Of a DNA stretch of 64,000 nt, positions 13,029-25,830 are shown piece by piece. The stretch lies in the NCBI GenBank assembly GCA_028023455.1, contig JAQFVV010006474.1, positions 1,133,501 to 1,197,500 on the forward strand, given 5' to 3'. Source of the DNA: Epiperipatus broadwayi. Lineage: Eukaryota; Onychophora; Udeonychophora; Euonychophora; Peripatidae. The first letter of the stretch is position 1; the number at the start of each line of letters is the position of its first letter. The position numbers were made by a program, and so were the translations under genes. The notes under the pieces were generated by a model that was not told where the DNA came from, did not search any database, and saw nothing but the letters and a program-made list of their open reading frames with translations.

Positions 13029-13840
13029 ATGATAATGAATTTAAGGCATAGGGCAAAATTAAAACTATTGTCATGTTTAATAAGATGGCACAGAAGAGTT
13101 TTTCCGGGTTGGAGTAATATGAGAATAAGATTATTATTTAAAGGAAAGGATAAAGATCATAGAAAGTTAAACAAATATAGAGTGATAGTGGTAACATCAG
13201 TTTTATATAAAGTTTTTTCATATATGGTGGCTGGAAGAGTTGCAAAATGGATGGAAGAAAATAATGTAGTGGGGGAAATGCAAGGAGGTTTTAGGTCAGA
13301 TAGGCATATAGGAGATAGTTTATTTGTAGTTACACAATTTATGGATATGAGTAGGAATGCAGATAGACAGTTATATACAGTTTTTATAGACATAGAAAAG
13401 GCATATGATAGAGTAAATAGAAATATATTATGGGTAAGTTTAGTAAATTTGGGAATGGATGGAGCTTTAGTAGATATTAAAAAATTATATGAAAATAATT
13501 ACTATATGTATCAATTAGGGAATATAGAATTAGTTACAATTAAAAATAAGGTGGGACTAAAGCAAGGATGCCCTATGTCACCTATTTTGTTTTTGTTTTA
13601 TTTGAGTGAAATGGAGAGAGCAATAGAAAAACTAGGAAGAGGGATAGAGATACAGTTAATAGGTGGCAAGGGAGTATATACTTTGTTGGGACTTTTTTTG
13701 TGGATGATGTCTTTTTGTGGGCAGAAATAAGAGATAATATGGAAGTTATGCTGAGGACATGCACAAAGGTGGGTAAAGAGATGGGGATTAAATTTAGTGA
13801 AGAAAAATCAAAACAATGATGATTAATACTGGGTAAAAAC
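13029..13840 (+). pseudogene. Reverse transcriptase domain of the 12.4-15.0 kb element (frameshifted)
   Basis: The open frame 13029-13730 encodes the N-terminal two thirds of an RT: LLFKGKDKDHRKLNKYR (motif 1 region), GEMQGGFR (motif 2a), FIDIEKAYDRVNR (motif A with the catalytic Asp) and GLKQGCPMSPILF (motif B). The catalytic motif C is not in this frame. After a one-base shift near 13685-13692 the sequence reads FFVDDVFLW, which supplies the F-V-D-D box, followed by KVGKEMGIKFSEEKSK (motif D/E region) before stops. The first Met is arbitrary; the coding region began upstream. The enzyme would have reverse transcribed the element's own RNA at the target site, but this copy is inactive. Confidence 0.8.
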
Positions 13841-14639
13841 AAGACAAAGAATATTAATTGGGGGATATAAAGTTATGTGTGGAAAATAGATATAACTATT
13901 TGGGAATCATCTTAAGTAATTAGAGAAATTGTTTGGATGAATGGAAGAAAAAACTGATAAATGAAGCAAAGAAAAAAAAAGGGATTGATAAAGAAATTAA
14001 CAGTGTTCTCATATAACAAATGTGATGTAGCTAGAATTGTATGGAAGAGAATGGCAGTAGCAGGGTTAACATATGGTAATGATACATTATGTGTTAGTAA
14101 AGGGGTATTAGATTATTTTTAAAAAAAGTACAAAGAGAAGTAGGAAGACATTCATTAGATGTGATGTGTGGATGGCAAAGGAGGCAATTCAAGGAGAAAT
14201 AGGATGGTCAAGTTTTTATATGAGAAATGCAAAATAAAAGTGTTTGGTAGATTGCAGTTTATGAATAATAAAAGAATAGACAAAATAGTATTTAATTGTG
14301 TAATGAATAAAGGACAGACAACACGATGGATGAAAAAGGTAATGTGATATGCAGAAGATGTGGATAAAAAATTTATGTTAGTATACTTATACAAAATGTG
14401 GTATGATTATGTTAGGATAATTGTTGAGTGTTATAGTGTTAATGAATGGGATAGAAGAATACATGCATTAATAACAAATAGGGAGTTGGAGAGATGGAGA
14501 AGTAGTATGGGGAGTAAAAAGATTTTAAATATTTATAAAAGTAAACCGAATATTGGATGAGAGTTAATTTACTATAATAGCAAGGCAAGTAGTTTACTAT
14601 TTACATTCGAATGGGATCTTTAGCAACAAGGGATTATAT

Positions 14640-14752
14640 ACATAAATGGAAAAATGTGGGTGATTTAGTCTGCATGTTGTGTAAGAAAGGCATAGAAAAT
14701 ATTAGGTATCTATTAATTGAATGTAAATGCCTGAAAGGTAAAAAGGACTAAA
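14640..14752 (+). pseudogene. C-terminal zinc-like motif of the same non-LTR element
   Basis: Translation reads VGDLVCMLCKKGIENIRYLL then IECKCLKG before a stop. This gives C-x2-C and a final C, with Tyr where the zf-RVT motif usually has His (R-H-L-L). The second copy at 15950-16025 keeps His (IRHLLI) but has lost the second Cys (CKLW). Together the two copies imply an ancestral C-x2-C...H...C motif. The motif is assumed to aid RNA or DNA contact by ORF2. Confidence 0.55.
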
Positions 14753-15045
14753 GAATGAAGTTATGGAAGAATAAATATAAACAAAGTGTTTATACCAAAG
14801 ATGGGTTATTGGTTTTTATGCTGGTTTTGGGAAAAGATGAGGGATTTAGATATAAAAGCCATGGAGTTGACAAAGATTATGTTGCAGAAATGGGATGGAG
14901 CAGGATGGAGAAGAATATAGGAAAATTTATGGTGGGGAATGGAAAGGGAAGTTAATGTGGCTAACAGGTTTCTCTGGGCATAGTTTCTGAGAGATTTCTG
15001 ACTGTATAAGAAAAAGCCACAGTTCATCAAATCACATCAATATAA

Positions 15046-15872
15046 AAATAAATGCAATATGTAGTAATAAAGATGCCACTCAATTACTGATTTATACTCA
15101 TAACATAAGGTATAAATTTGAGTGAAATTGGAAAATTTTCAGATAAATAAGTAAATTCAAAATTTGTGGTTTTAGGCAGCCAGACCATATATAGTCAACC
15201 CAAATAGTAATCCAATTCTGGTTAACAAATGAGTAACTATTATTAGCTAAAAGGAAACAAACTATAACGTGGGTTAATTAAGATTGTTTTCATACATTTT
15301 TACTGATTTGTAAATGACAATAAAAAAAAATTCCGTCATAAAATTTAAAAAAAATTGTATATAAAACCAAATAAGTTATTTTTTCGTAAGATATAATTTT
15401 ATACAAATTGAAAAATATTTTTTTTAAAAAAAAAATAACATTTTAATAATAGTAATCTCAAGCTGTCATTTCTGAGAATTAATAAATCGTGTAAGAAAAT
15501 TAAATTGAGAAAAACATTTAGAATACCTCTCATATGTTTTGAAATGCTAATACAATATTTTAAAATCAAATTTTCTCTTTTTCTGTTTTAAACTAATATC
15601 TGGTTTTATGAAAATTAAATGTAATCAACAGAGAATTAAAAATAAAATCATATTTTTAACACTTTTCGTTTTGCATATTTTATTTTTATACTAAAAAAGA
15701 GTAAATTCTAAATTTCATTTATCCAATATTAAAGATTCGGCAAAATAGGTTGGTCACATGATTTTTGCCAAACATTCCATTTTACAAAAATCTACTCCAA
15801 GGCCAATTAAGTAAACATGACTAATTGACCAGCACTAGATGGCAGACCCGACCACAAACAGAACGTTGGGTG
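15046..15872. other. AT-rich spacer between two copies of the same retrotransposon 3' end
   Basis: No gene seen. A slightly more complex segment lies at 15820-15872 (GCACTAGATGGCAGACCCGACC) just before the second retrotransposon 3' end; it could be the insertion-site flank or an older repeat. Confidence 0.4.
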
Positions 15873-16325
15873 CGAGTTAATTTATGATAATAGCAAGGAA
15901 AATAGTTTAAGGCTCAAACTGGATCGTTAGCAACAGGGGAATACATGAGTGATTTAGTCTGCAAGTTGTGGAAGGAAGGCATAGAAAATATTAGGCATCT
16001 GTTGATTTAATGTAAATGCTTGAAAGCAGAAATGGGTACAAATAAAGAAGTTATGGAAGACTAAATATAAACAAAGTGATTATACAGAAAGTGGGTTCTT
16101 GGTTTTTATGCTGGGTTTGGAAACAGATAAGGGGATTTAGATTTAAATGCCATGGAGTTGACAAAGAGTATGTTCTGGAAATGGGATGGGGCAGGATATG
16201 GGGAAACTTAGGGTGGGGAATGGAAAGGGAAAGTAAAGTGGCTAACAGGTTTCTCTGGACATAGTTGCTGAGAGATTCCTGATTCTATATAAGGAGAAGT
16301 CACAGTGCATCACACACCACATCAT
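15873..16325 (+). mobile_element. Second, 5'-truncated copy of the 12.4-15.0 kb non-LTR element
   Basis: Aligns by eye with 14560-15040. Shared blocks include GAGTTAATTTA.GATAATAG, GATTTAGTCTGCA, GTTATGGAAGA.TAAATATAA, GCCATGGAGTTGACAAAGA and GCTAACAGGTTTCTCTGG. It ends near CACACACCACATCATGG. The copy lacks roughly 50 bp that copy 1 has at 14625-14655 and carries its own stops. The 62-codon open frame at 16076-16264 is part of this decayed ORF2 tail, not a separate gene. Confidence 0.75.
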
Positions 16326-19300
16326 GGTTTGATTATTAGTTATGATTAGTGAACAATACTAATTAGAGTTTCATTTTTATTTCCATTATACCAGTCAAAA
16401 CAATGGCAAGAGTTAGACATGTAAAGCTAAAGAAGTAGACTAATTTGGGTTTGAATCATAGGGATTAATGTTTTTAAAACATTTGCTTCAAAACCATATT
16501 AAACATGACTTCTGAATAGATATTTTTTTAAATTCAGTAACTTTTACTGATGAAAGTCAATATTCAAAAATTAAAAGCAAGATCTGGTTGATACCACTAA
16601 TGTCCATTGATTATTTATACTTAGAATAAATGGATTTATGATAAAATAATATTAAGAAAATTATTATTTAAAGAACAGATGCTATAAAAGATGAAGCACA
16701 CAAAAAGGCATTCAAGTCCATTATACCACAAAACATGAAAGTATTCAAAATTATTAAATGAGCTAAAATATTTGAGAAAAAAATAAGAAACTTGGAAAAT
16801 TATTTTATTTTAATTGGAGCTTTCTTAATTTCAAAAAATAGATCATAGTCATACAGGGAGACTTCTTATTTCATATTGAACCTAAAAATTCCAAAAATCA
16901 TTAAAACATATAACTCTTAATGTGAAATTAAAATGATGGGTAAACTATGTCCAATAATGATCAAATATATATTTGGCTTCAAATGTATACTTAGTTGCAG
17001 TATTCTACTGCTCTGACTATCAAACCTGCAGTAGGCCAGCCTTTATTATTCATTCACACAATATTAAAAATGAAGGTATTAAAAAGATTTAACAATAGGA
17101 TAAGGTGTAAAAAAATCAACAACAATGTGACATTGAAAAGTTTATATTAAATTTTTAATAAGTAGTGATAGTTTAATTATTGAGTAAATATAATTATAAA
17201 TTGTTTGAAAATGTGTAAAAGAGTAAAAAGGTTAAACAATTTTTTAAAAATAAATAGTTCACTACATGCCAAAGGCTTTTTCAACAGGCTTCTCTTACAA
17301 GAGGAGGGACAAAAAGGCGAGTTATCAGCCTTATTTTATCCTCTAGTTGAGGACAGATAGACATCCATTTACTGACCAAATATTGGATGGCTACTTGGGT
17401 TGGCTATGAGTATTTGATCTTTAATAAAACTCTCATTCTAGTATATAGTTTATTAATAAAACACATATTCTGGCAAAAATTGGACAATATGATCAGAGAC
17501 TGTTAAAAAAATCTATAAAGATTTTTAAATGGCCCAACAGCATAAATGAAAAGTGTGAATTAAAAAAAATTAACAATATTTGGAAAAATCTATTATAAGA
17601 TAAAATATTTTTTTAAAACTTCTCAACCAATAGAATTTAAGAATGAGGAAAAAATAACACACGAAAAAATAAATTTAAATCATACCACACAGTTTCTTAT
17701 GTTTAAAAAAAAAAGCTCTGAGGAAAGTAATTGTTATTGTACTGAAATGTCAACTATTTTTATTATAGAAGCTCCTGGAAATAATATTATAAAACCAATT
17801 AACACTTAGATAATCTCAATCACTAAAAATCAACACTCTCAAACTGTTGTCAAGGCCCTTTTAACAATAATATATATTAGGAGTCCTGGCTCCCTGTGAC
17901 CTTTATTTTCCAACCTCAGGCTTGCTCCATTCATACTCACTCTTACGGAGAAGCTTATAAAAATATTTATTTATAATCCTTCTTTCCATACAATATATAG
18001 ACCATTTTGAAAATTCCAACAGCATTATATTAAAGTTGGATAAAATTAGAAAAGAATGACACCAAATAAATATATATGTAGGATTTAAATTAGCTCCAAT
18101 TTAACTAATTTCATAAAATCATCACTTATGACTTTTTGTAAAATTTCTAAGGGTAGACATGTATTTTTAAGTTCAATTTCTGAAAACAGGTGATTTTTTG
18201 ACAAAGAAAAGAATATTGAAATAATGCAATAACAGATTATTATCAATGATTTCAAATTATTTTTAAAAAAATGCTGAAAGATTCAAATATCTTAAGCCTT
18301 TCCCCAACTTTCAATGTCAGTAATAAATATTCTAGAAGAACATTTAATTTAAAGAAACTTAAAAAAAAAAAAAAACTCTACATGTTATATGTTTGTCTAT
18401 GAGAATAAATTCAATTTCTATTTTTCCCACATTAACATATTCTTTTTTTCTTCCTTTTTATTTAACACGCACAAAATATTAATTAAACTCTGTTAAATAA
18501 ATAATTATTAATAGTTTTTTACTACAAGTGTTGTGTTCAGGTGAAATTAAAAAAATTCTTTTACCGAAATTTAATTATAAAATTATATATATTAATTTTT
18601 TTACTAAGACATTAAAGTCGATTATTTATGGCTTTCATGGGTTTATAAATGTAGATTATAACAATCAACACAAGCTATCAACAGTCTTAACCTGTAGTCA
18701 AATCGTCCTCGGTTAAAGTTAGTACCAACTTTATCTATGGTCTTATATGTTTATATAGATACTAAAAATTGCAATTTCGTAAAATGCAACTTTATTTGTC
18801 TTGTTTTTTTATTTAACATATATTTAGTATTTAAATACCAGATGTTTTTAGCTAAATATATCATTTGATTCTATTTCTGTTTCATTTACATGAGGGCAAA
18901 TATATAATAATAATAAGATTTAAAAAAATATATAAAATTGATTAAAATTTCTGCCTACCCAGAATATAATTATAATTTTGCTTGTTAACTATAAAGAACA
19001 CCACAAGCAATACCCATGTTTGTTATTTTTATACTTTGAAGTAAAGGAAATGGGATTTGCTTAATATAAATAAAATTATGATAATTTTGATTTTGAGTCT
19101 TGGCAAATCTGATGATGAATATCCCTCTAAAACAGGCAGAGTGATCTTATCGTTGTTCAATTCCATAATGACTATTACATAACACCTTATGTAATATAAC
19201 AATTGAAGATGCTTATATATCTATTCATAAACATAAAAAGATTCTTGTGTGAATAGTATATTCCCAGGATCTGAGATTTATATATGAAAAGCAACTTGGA

Positions 19301-20724
19301 TTTTTCTAGGTACATAAAATTTATCAAGCATTTTAATTTTTTTTTTTTTTACATATAGCCAATTAATATCTACCAAGATATTACTGTAATTACTGACCAG
19401 TAATCATGATAAAGCAAGAAAAAATAAAATGTTTTCAATTAGCACATTCAAACAAGGTAAACAAGATCTTCTCCTTGATGGTGATTCTGACTCAAACTGA
19501 TGAAGACGTATTTATCTGCAATGTGTGTTCCTTTTTATCTATCTGTATAGTAAATATTATTTAATAATTCCATTTTATTTCCATTATTGTTTTGAAATAA
19601 CATTACAGATAAAATGGTTAAATATTTATCAAATACATTCTATTGCAGTTTTCTATTTTCAATGCTTTTGTTGACTGGTTTGTAGAATATTGCTGTGGTC
19701 TATTGAAATTTTTATATATTTTTTTGAACTAATAAATTAATATTTACTTTAGTTCCTGGTTTTACTATAAATGGATAGCAAACTGGCAAAATGGTGGCAA
19801 AAATTGCCACAGGAAGATAATTTAAAGCCAAAGCACAACAATGCCATAAAAATACTCTATAATGTTATGCAGCTCATTAATAAAAAATGATCACATTATA
19901 AGTCAGTCCTTTATGTGATTTAGAATAGTGGTATAAATTTTTGAATTCAAATGCTAAACATTTTTGGAATGAATCTCTCCTAATCATTTTAATGTTCAGA
20001 TATCATGTGACACCCCGAGTATCAATTTGATTTTTATAATAGAAATATTCAGTGTGTATATATACATTTCTTTTATTAGCATTTAAGATCAAACAGAATT
20101 CAGTTTGAAAAATTATCTATGAATAAAATGTTTTAGATTCATAAATTACCAAAAAGGAATTGATAAAAACAGCATCTTATTAATTAGTCTTAAATAGCAA
20201 TGGGCAAAGCAGAAATCTATTGAGCACCTTTTCATATTGTTGACAAATGCTATCACTTGGTGGGGCGAATTGGCAAAACAAGCTATAGAAGAGAATAACA
20301 ATCTCAAAAGTAAACAACATTTTAATATTGGAAAGATAGTTTTTCCAGCAATAAGAAAAAAAAATGGAACTTTTATTTTAAAAAATAACATAGATTGTGT
20401 GGAATTTTTTATAAATAATTATATAATTAATTTGCTTAACAATTTTGAACATTAGCTGAGTAAAGATTTATTCTGTATGTTAATTTTCTTAACTGTATCT
20501 GGGTGCCCTTTTGGATGGTGGCCCAGATTCATAGCACTCATGGGGCGTCTAGGTATGCTGTAGCATTTAAATGTGTACAGTGATAATTTATTTAAATTAG
20601 TAATTTAAATATTTAATTTGTTGGAGACTTGATTCTCTTTTTTATTAATGGTCTAGTTGTTTTTAGCAATAACATGAATACTAAATAATTATATAGTAAT
20701 GAACAATAAGGAAACAAAGAAGAT
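16326..20724. other. AT-rich non-coding stretch, no gene recognised
   Basis: No recognisable protein. Two patches are less AT-rich than their surroundings: 17270-17420 and 17875-17950 (CCTGGCTCCCTGTGACC). On the minus strand the second can be read as a short open segment, but I recognise no domain. Open frames at 18528-18716 and 20146-20455 are short and show no family signature. Confidence 0.45.
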
Positions 20725-21318
20725 ATTAAAAATTACAGTCCCACCAGCTTTTTATCCAATCTATACAAAATCTTTATAAAGATTACAACTTGTCTATTAC
20801 AAATTTTGTATTCTAACCAAGGAAAAGTACATGCTGGATTTAAAAATAGATTTAGCATAGTGGCCCACATCCAAATATTGAAAAAAGTTATAGAAAAGAC
20901 TAATGAATATGTTGCTTTGCTTTTGTAGGATATAAAAAAAAAACATTTTATTCGGTAAACATTTTTATAGTGATTTAAGTATGAGATCATTGAGATGTAA
21001 ATTTAATATGTTGCCATATTCTGAAATTATTTATCAAAATATAAAGGCAATAATTGATTATATTGTCTTATTTAGATGATTAACATTGAGAAGGGTGTCA
21101 ACATGGTGAGTTTATATCTCCAAAACCTTTTATAACTTTTCAGTAGTTTCACTACATGTGAAATGAATGGATAAAGTAAGGAAGCTTGTTGATTGCATTC
21201 CTGAAAAGAGAAACTAGGAACTATGTCTCAGGAACTGGATTACATTTGGAGAGACTCTCATTCTGCAATGAATTTATACTAGTTGAAAATATTGATGATG
21301 ATGATGATGATGATGTAA
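20725..21318 (+). mobile_element. RTE-type retrotransposon relic, internally deleted
   Basis: Translation from 20730 reads NYSPTSFLSNLYKIFIKI and then, after a short gap, VHAGFKNRFSIVAHIQ. This aligns with NYRPISLLSVLYKFFTKI and QAGFESGFSTVDHIK of the RTE copy at 41775-43131 (RT motifs 1-2). Motif A follows in decayed form (LLL-stop-DIKKKHFIR). The middle and C-terminal RT are then lost, and the sequence resumes in the 3' UTR at about 21190-21318, with TTTGGAGAGACTCTCATTCTG and a terminal (GAT)n run of about seven units. The copy is inactive. Confidence 0.75.
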
Positions 21319-21510
21319 TTTAATATTAGATATATATTTATTAGACACACATTTATATATATGTAAATAAATTAGCTGAAATAATTTTTATTCTATGTAA
21401 GTGTGTTCATAAATAAAATAAAAAATAAATTAGAGTCACCAACACATGTTTGATAGCAAATATTTTTTTCTAATAGCTTTGCATACAATATAAAATTAAA
21501 TAATATTTCT
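21319..21510. other. AT-rich spacer between the RTE relic and palindromic element F
   Basis: No gene or repeat recognised in this short interval. Confidence 0.4.
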
Positions 21511-21765
21511 AATAACTTTTCATAATGTTTTTATTAAAATGTCTGACAATTTTGATTGTTTTTCAGTCTTCTTCAGAGCTACAAAAAACAATTCTGGTAC
21601 ACTAATTTTTATTTATTTACATAAATATAAAATAAATTTATTTTGATAGTTTTATATTTATGTGTAGTGCGTCACATTTATATGATATTTTTATATATAA
21701 ATAATCTTTTGTGTTAGACATGTAAAACTGTAAGACATTTTAATAAAGAGCATTATGAAAAGTTC
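21511..21765 (-). repeat. Palindromic repeat F (inverted pair)
   Basis: AACTTTTCATAATG...TTTATTAAAATGTC at 21513-21543 is repeated in inverted orientation as GACATTTTAATAAAGAGCAT at 21734-21753, followed by TATGAAAAGTT. The left arm, read on the minus strand, contains CTCTGAAGAAGACTG followed by CAATCAAAA. This is the same CTGAAGAAG-hairpin-(G)AAA signature seen in the palindromic elements at 54.9-55.5 kb. Arms are more diverged than in copy B, and no target-site duplication was found. Confidence 0.5.
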
Positions 21766-24700
21766 TAGAATGGGGTGTAATATTTGGAAATTTCTTTAAA
21801 ATAAGCAATGCCAAATGAATGAACAGCTTGAATAATATAAGTTGTTAAAAATAAATGAGGATTTATATATCAAAACATTTTTAGAAAGTAATTTTGATAA
21901 ATTCCTATGAAATATTATTTTTAAGTTGATATTTTTAAAACCACACATTTTCTCTTGCATAAAAAAAAATACAATGGTTTTAAGATTTAAAAATAATAGA
22001 TCTTTTTGTGTGTGTTTAGAAATTTATACCACTTTCAATAGTTAGAATTTAATTATTTGTGAAAATAACAAGTGCAAAATAATAAATCAAAATAAAATAA
22101 TTTATAATTTGCAAATCCATTTCTAAGCGTTTTTCTTTATTAAAAAAAATCGAAGCTTTATTGCTCAGGGGTTTATAAGAAATTTCAGTAATGGAAGTAT
22201 CAAAATTGGAATGGATTGGATGACTTTATGCTTCTCATTCTGATACTGTACCACTGCTCCAAATCAAGTAAAGATTTTTTTCATGTTGAGTGTTAGTGAG
22301 TGAAATCTAAAAAAAAAGTTTCTATATCTGTTTATTCCAGAAATTAATACCATTCAATTTTATTTCATTCATATCTAAATTTAAAGTCTCCAACTTAAAT
22401 TATTAATGCAAGTTAATAAAGTGTTGACTATGAAAAATTGTTTTTAGATTTTAAAAAATCAAGGTGATATAAATAGTAGATGGTTCAATCACATTTATAT
22501 AATTAAACTAATCCATCTTTAATATTTCTGAAACAATAGATGCTAAATTGAAAGCTGTACAAAGTCTATGTAACCATAGAGTGAACTAATTGTTTATAAG
22601 TTTGTTTTATATATAAAAGAAACGTTATTATTAGCAAATTGTATACAGGTATTAATATAGTGTTAATTTAATTTATGGGTTAACAGGACAATGATGGTCA
22701 CATATATATTGGTCATGTTTCAGTTGTAGGACCTATTGTTTTCAGAAACATTAAAACAGGGATATGTTTTAATTACATGTCACATAATTTAAACATCTAT
22801 ACATATATACAACTAATCAGAAATTAGAATCTGTAAGAAGTTTGTTTCTTGCATATCTCAAGAGACATTGTTCTATCACTGCAAGGGGATCACCACAATA
22901 AGGCTTTAAACAGTAAATAACTGATTTTAAAAATATTGGTTTCTTCAACATATATTTAAATTCTTTGGATTTAAAACTAGATTTATGTATTCTTTACAAT
23001 AATGTGATAACTGAAAGAGCAGGTTAAGAATACAATAAAGTTCCAGATAAATTACAACCTATAAAATAAATATTTTTTAAATGTCTTTGACTTTTTAACC
23101 TTACATGTATATATTTTGAAATGTCCTAATATCCATTTAGGTTAAATTTTCAATTTTTTTAATGAACACATCCCTAATTATTTCTCAGAAATATGTTTTA
23201 AAAATGAAATTATTCTTAAAAATAATATTTCAAATTCTGAAAAAATAAATGTAGTGAAATATGTAATCAACATAATTGCTTTTGTCATTTTGTGATGAAC
23301 GTTATTTACTTTTGAGTCATTAGAGACATGCTTCAGTTTTTAAAATTTAAATTTGCATTTTTCACTCTCTGCTGAAAATTATATGAAGCTTTTTTTTTAT
23401 GGCTTTAAAATTCATGTATATTTAATTTCTAATATTTTAATTACAAAAAAAATCAACAGATGGCTTGGAAATCCAAGAAGTGGTCTAACAAATATCACAA
23501 GGTCCACCGATGATGGATAACCATGATATATTTTGTGATCTCAAACCTTACGTGTTCACTTTGAAAAAATATTAAGGTCATCAAGAAAATATTATGGTGG
23601 TGTAAAAACTTCATTGTTTAGAAAGTTTATGATTATATTGGTAACATAATTATGTAATAATTATTAAAAATGAAAAGTAAGTATATTTATATATTCATTT
23701 TTTTTTACAGAAATGTTTTATTTTTAAATATAAAAGAATATTTTCTTTTACATATTGTTACTATAGAGATTATGATCATCGGAAACACAGCTGTCTGCAA
23801 AATGAGGTCATTCACCTAATTAGTATTATATTTAGCAATATCAAAAAAAATTATGAAAAAATTGTAAACTTTTAAAGCATAATTTGATAGATTTAATAGT
23901 TATTAAAAATTTTTGTTTAGATTTTTAAATCAAATTTAAATCAATGAAGATTACTTTCATTTTATAAATTGAATCGTCTCCACCTGAAATTTGATAATGT
24001 GACTACATTTTGTTTTGAATAAATATATTTTTAAAAATAATTCCAGAAATCAAATGTGATTTTTTAAAATTTATTTTTCTAAACAAAAATATCTATTGAA
24101 TGAAGTCAAATTTATTATATTCTAATAAATAATAAAGGTTTAATAACAAAATGAAAGTTGAAAGCTTAAATCAATTAAATCTAGTGGGATAAAAGAAAGC
24201 TGCCAGAAAAATAGTAAAAATCAGTAGGTTAATTATACAAATAGTTTTGAAATGAAATAAAATTTATTTGAACTCCATTTAATATATAAATAAATTTTTG
24301 TAAAAATTTACAAATTTTTTTAATTTTTAAAATATATAATTTTATATATTTTTAAAAATGATAAAAATGGCAATTGCAAAAACATTTCCTTTTCAGCAAT
24401 CACAATAACCTGATTACATTTCATCTGATTTATGTTTATAAAAACAAATATTTTCAAATAAAATCTAAGACTAATCAACATTTTTTTACAGTAAAATATT
24501 TATTTCAGAAATATTTTGCAAATATAATTGCAAATACTTAAACAAACTATGCTTTGAGAATAAAATAATTTTTAATATCTAGTGTTCTATAATAGTTTTT
24601 TATACAATACTGACACCTTGAGATTTTTTTAAAAGTAAGTCAAAATATATTTGGGTTTTAGTTTTTACTGTCAAATAAATGCAAAAATTAGCAAACAAAC

Positions 24701-25139
24701 ACTTCAAATAGCTGCAAGAGAATGGATTTAAGTTGAGTGACAAAATCATCATTATGTGAAAAGAAAGTGATTATTTTTATTAAAGAAACGGTTAATCAGC
24801 TACTTATTTTATATGGAGTGCATTGTGGATTAAAATGCAACAAAAATAAATCATAGGTTAGCAAGTTTCTTCTTTTAATAGTTCTTTTATTTTTCCATGT
24901 AATGTAGAATATGATTTTCTTACCGCTTGAGAAACTCTCATGTAGTCTTCTTTGAAAGAAATGAAATTAAAAGAAATTAAAGTTATTCTTTAAAATGTAT
25001 AATTCTGAAGCAGTTAACTTATTTAAAAGTTCTTTTAATATTAAGGGTGGATGCAAAATAGGTAGAATTGTGGGTAATGTTAGTTTAAACATGTTATTTT
25101 GTAGTTTTTTACAGTTTAGCAGTATGTTTGTAGCACTAT
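21766..25139. other. AT-rich non-coding stretch, no gene recognised
   Basis: Long A/T-dominated interval with no protein similarity and no tandem repeats beyond short homopolymers. Nothing distinctive seen. Confidence 0.5.
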
Positions 25140-25222
25140 TGGTAGTATTTTAGAGTTTATTTTCTTATCTAGTTTGATTGAGTTGTGAATTTGGGGTAAT
25201 TTTGATTATATATATATAAATC
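25140..25222 (+). repeat. Small dispersed repeat (copy 1)
   Basis: GTATTTTAGAGTT, TCTAGTTTGATTGAGTTGTG and AATTTGGGGTAATTTTGATT are present in the same order in the reverse complement of 40975-41075 (there GTTTTAGAGTT, CTAGTCTGGTTGGGTTATG and AATTTGGGGTAATTTTGATT). Both end next to a (TA)n run. No coding capacity. The family is unidentified. Confidence 0.55.
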
Positions 25223-25269
25223 CAAATTTAATATCTTGGTTGTTTATAAGTAGAAAGATTGATTTAGAT

Positions 25270-25830
25270 ATTGAGGTGCAGCACAGATTTCAATAGGCCG
25301 CTGCTTTTAATAAGTTTGAAGTTAGAGTATTAAATCACTGGAAAATATCGAGCAAATTGATCATTATATAAACCTGTTATTCTAGCTAATTTATTATACG
25401 GATGTGAGACGTGAACAACACAAAGGCATTAGAAATATTTCATTTAAGGATGTTCTATAAAGTTTTGAAAATGCAATAGCAAAGTTATAAACCAATTAAT
25501 ATTTCATTTGCTCGATGTGACATTATGGAATCCACTATAGTAAAAACACACTTTCGTTGGATTGGACATGTGAAACAAATGAACATTGGTAAGACATTGT
25601 AAGATTATTTTACGGCAAAATTGAGCACGATTTTATTTAGTTACAATGATTTTCTCAAAGGCATTCTAAAGAATGCAATGTTGATAGTTTCTACTGGACA
25701 TATATAACAGAGAACAGAATATATTCAAAAGCTGTAATTACACATGGTATTTAAAGTATTTCAGAAAGAAATATTTCTGCTGATGAAATTAAAAAAAAAA
25801 CCCCAGCATCGTAAAATATCAAATAAATTG
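25270..25830 (+). pseudogene. C-terminal relic of a second RT lineage (endonuclease-reverse transcriptase type)
   Basis: Fragments of translation in shifting frames read FNKFEVRVLNH, NLLYGCET, KALEIFHLRMFYKVLK, STIVKTHFRWIGHVKQM and LKGILKNAM. These line up with the ...LLYGCETW...LRWVGHV..M... tail common to non-LTR endonuclease-RT proteins. The wording differs from the YGSETWTLN...WSWAGHIARR tail of the RTE family in this window, so this is a separate lineage. Many stops; inactive. The residues are a recognisable skeleton only, so the extent is approximate. Confidence 0.55.

Larger units (their letters stand above)
12430..15045 (+). mobile_element. Decayed non-LTR retrotransposon with RT and C-terminal zinc motif
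   Basis: A single plus-strand element interrupted by frameshifts and stops. In order: a lysine-rich linker region (12440-12790, with KKFWKQI, the FW.I signature common before RT in non-LTR elements); a pre-RT segment (about 12950-13030); reverse transcriptase (13029-13840); a connector with motifs visible around 14155-14560; a CMLC...ECKC zinc-like motif at about 14670-14730; and a 3' UTR ending near 15040 in ATCAAATCACATCA. A second copy of the 3' end lies at 15873-16325, which fixes the 3' boundary. No endonuclease domain is visible upstream, so the element is 5'-truncated. Confidence 0.75.

Noticed and set aside
13157-13393. Minus-strand open frames inside the 12.4-15.0 kb retrotransposon (also 12805-13074, 13582-13842, 14155-14394, 14806-15030)
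   Set aside because: All are antisense to an identified RT-coding region and have no family signature of their own.
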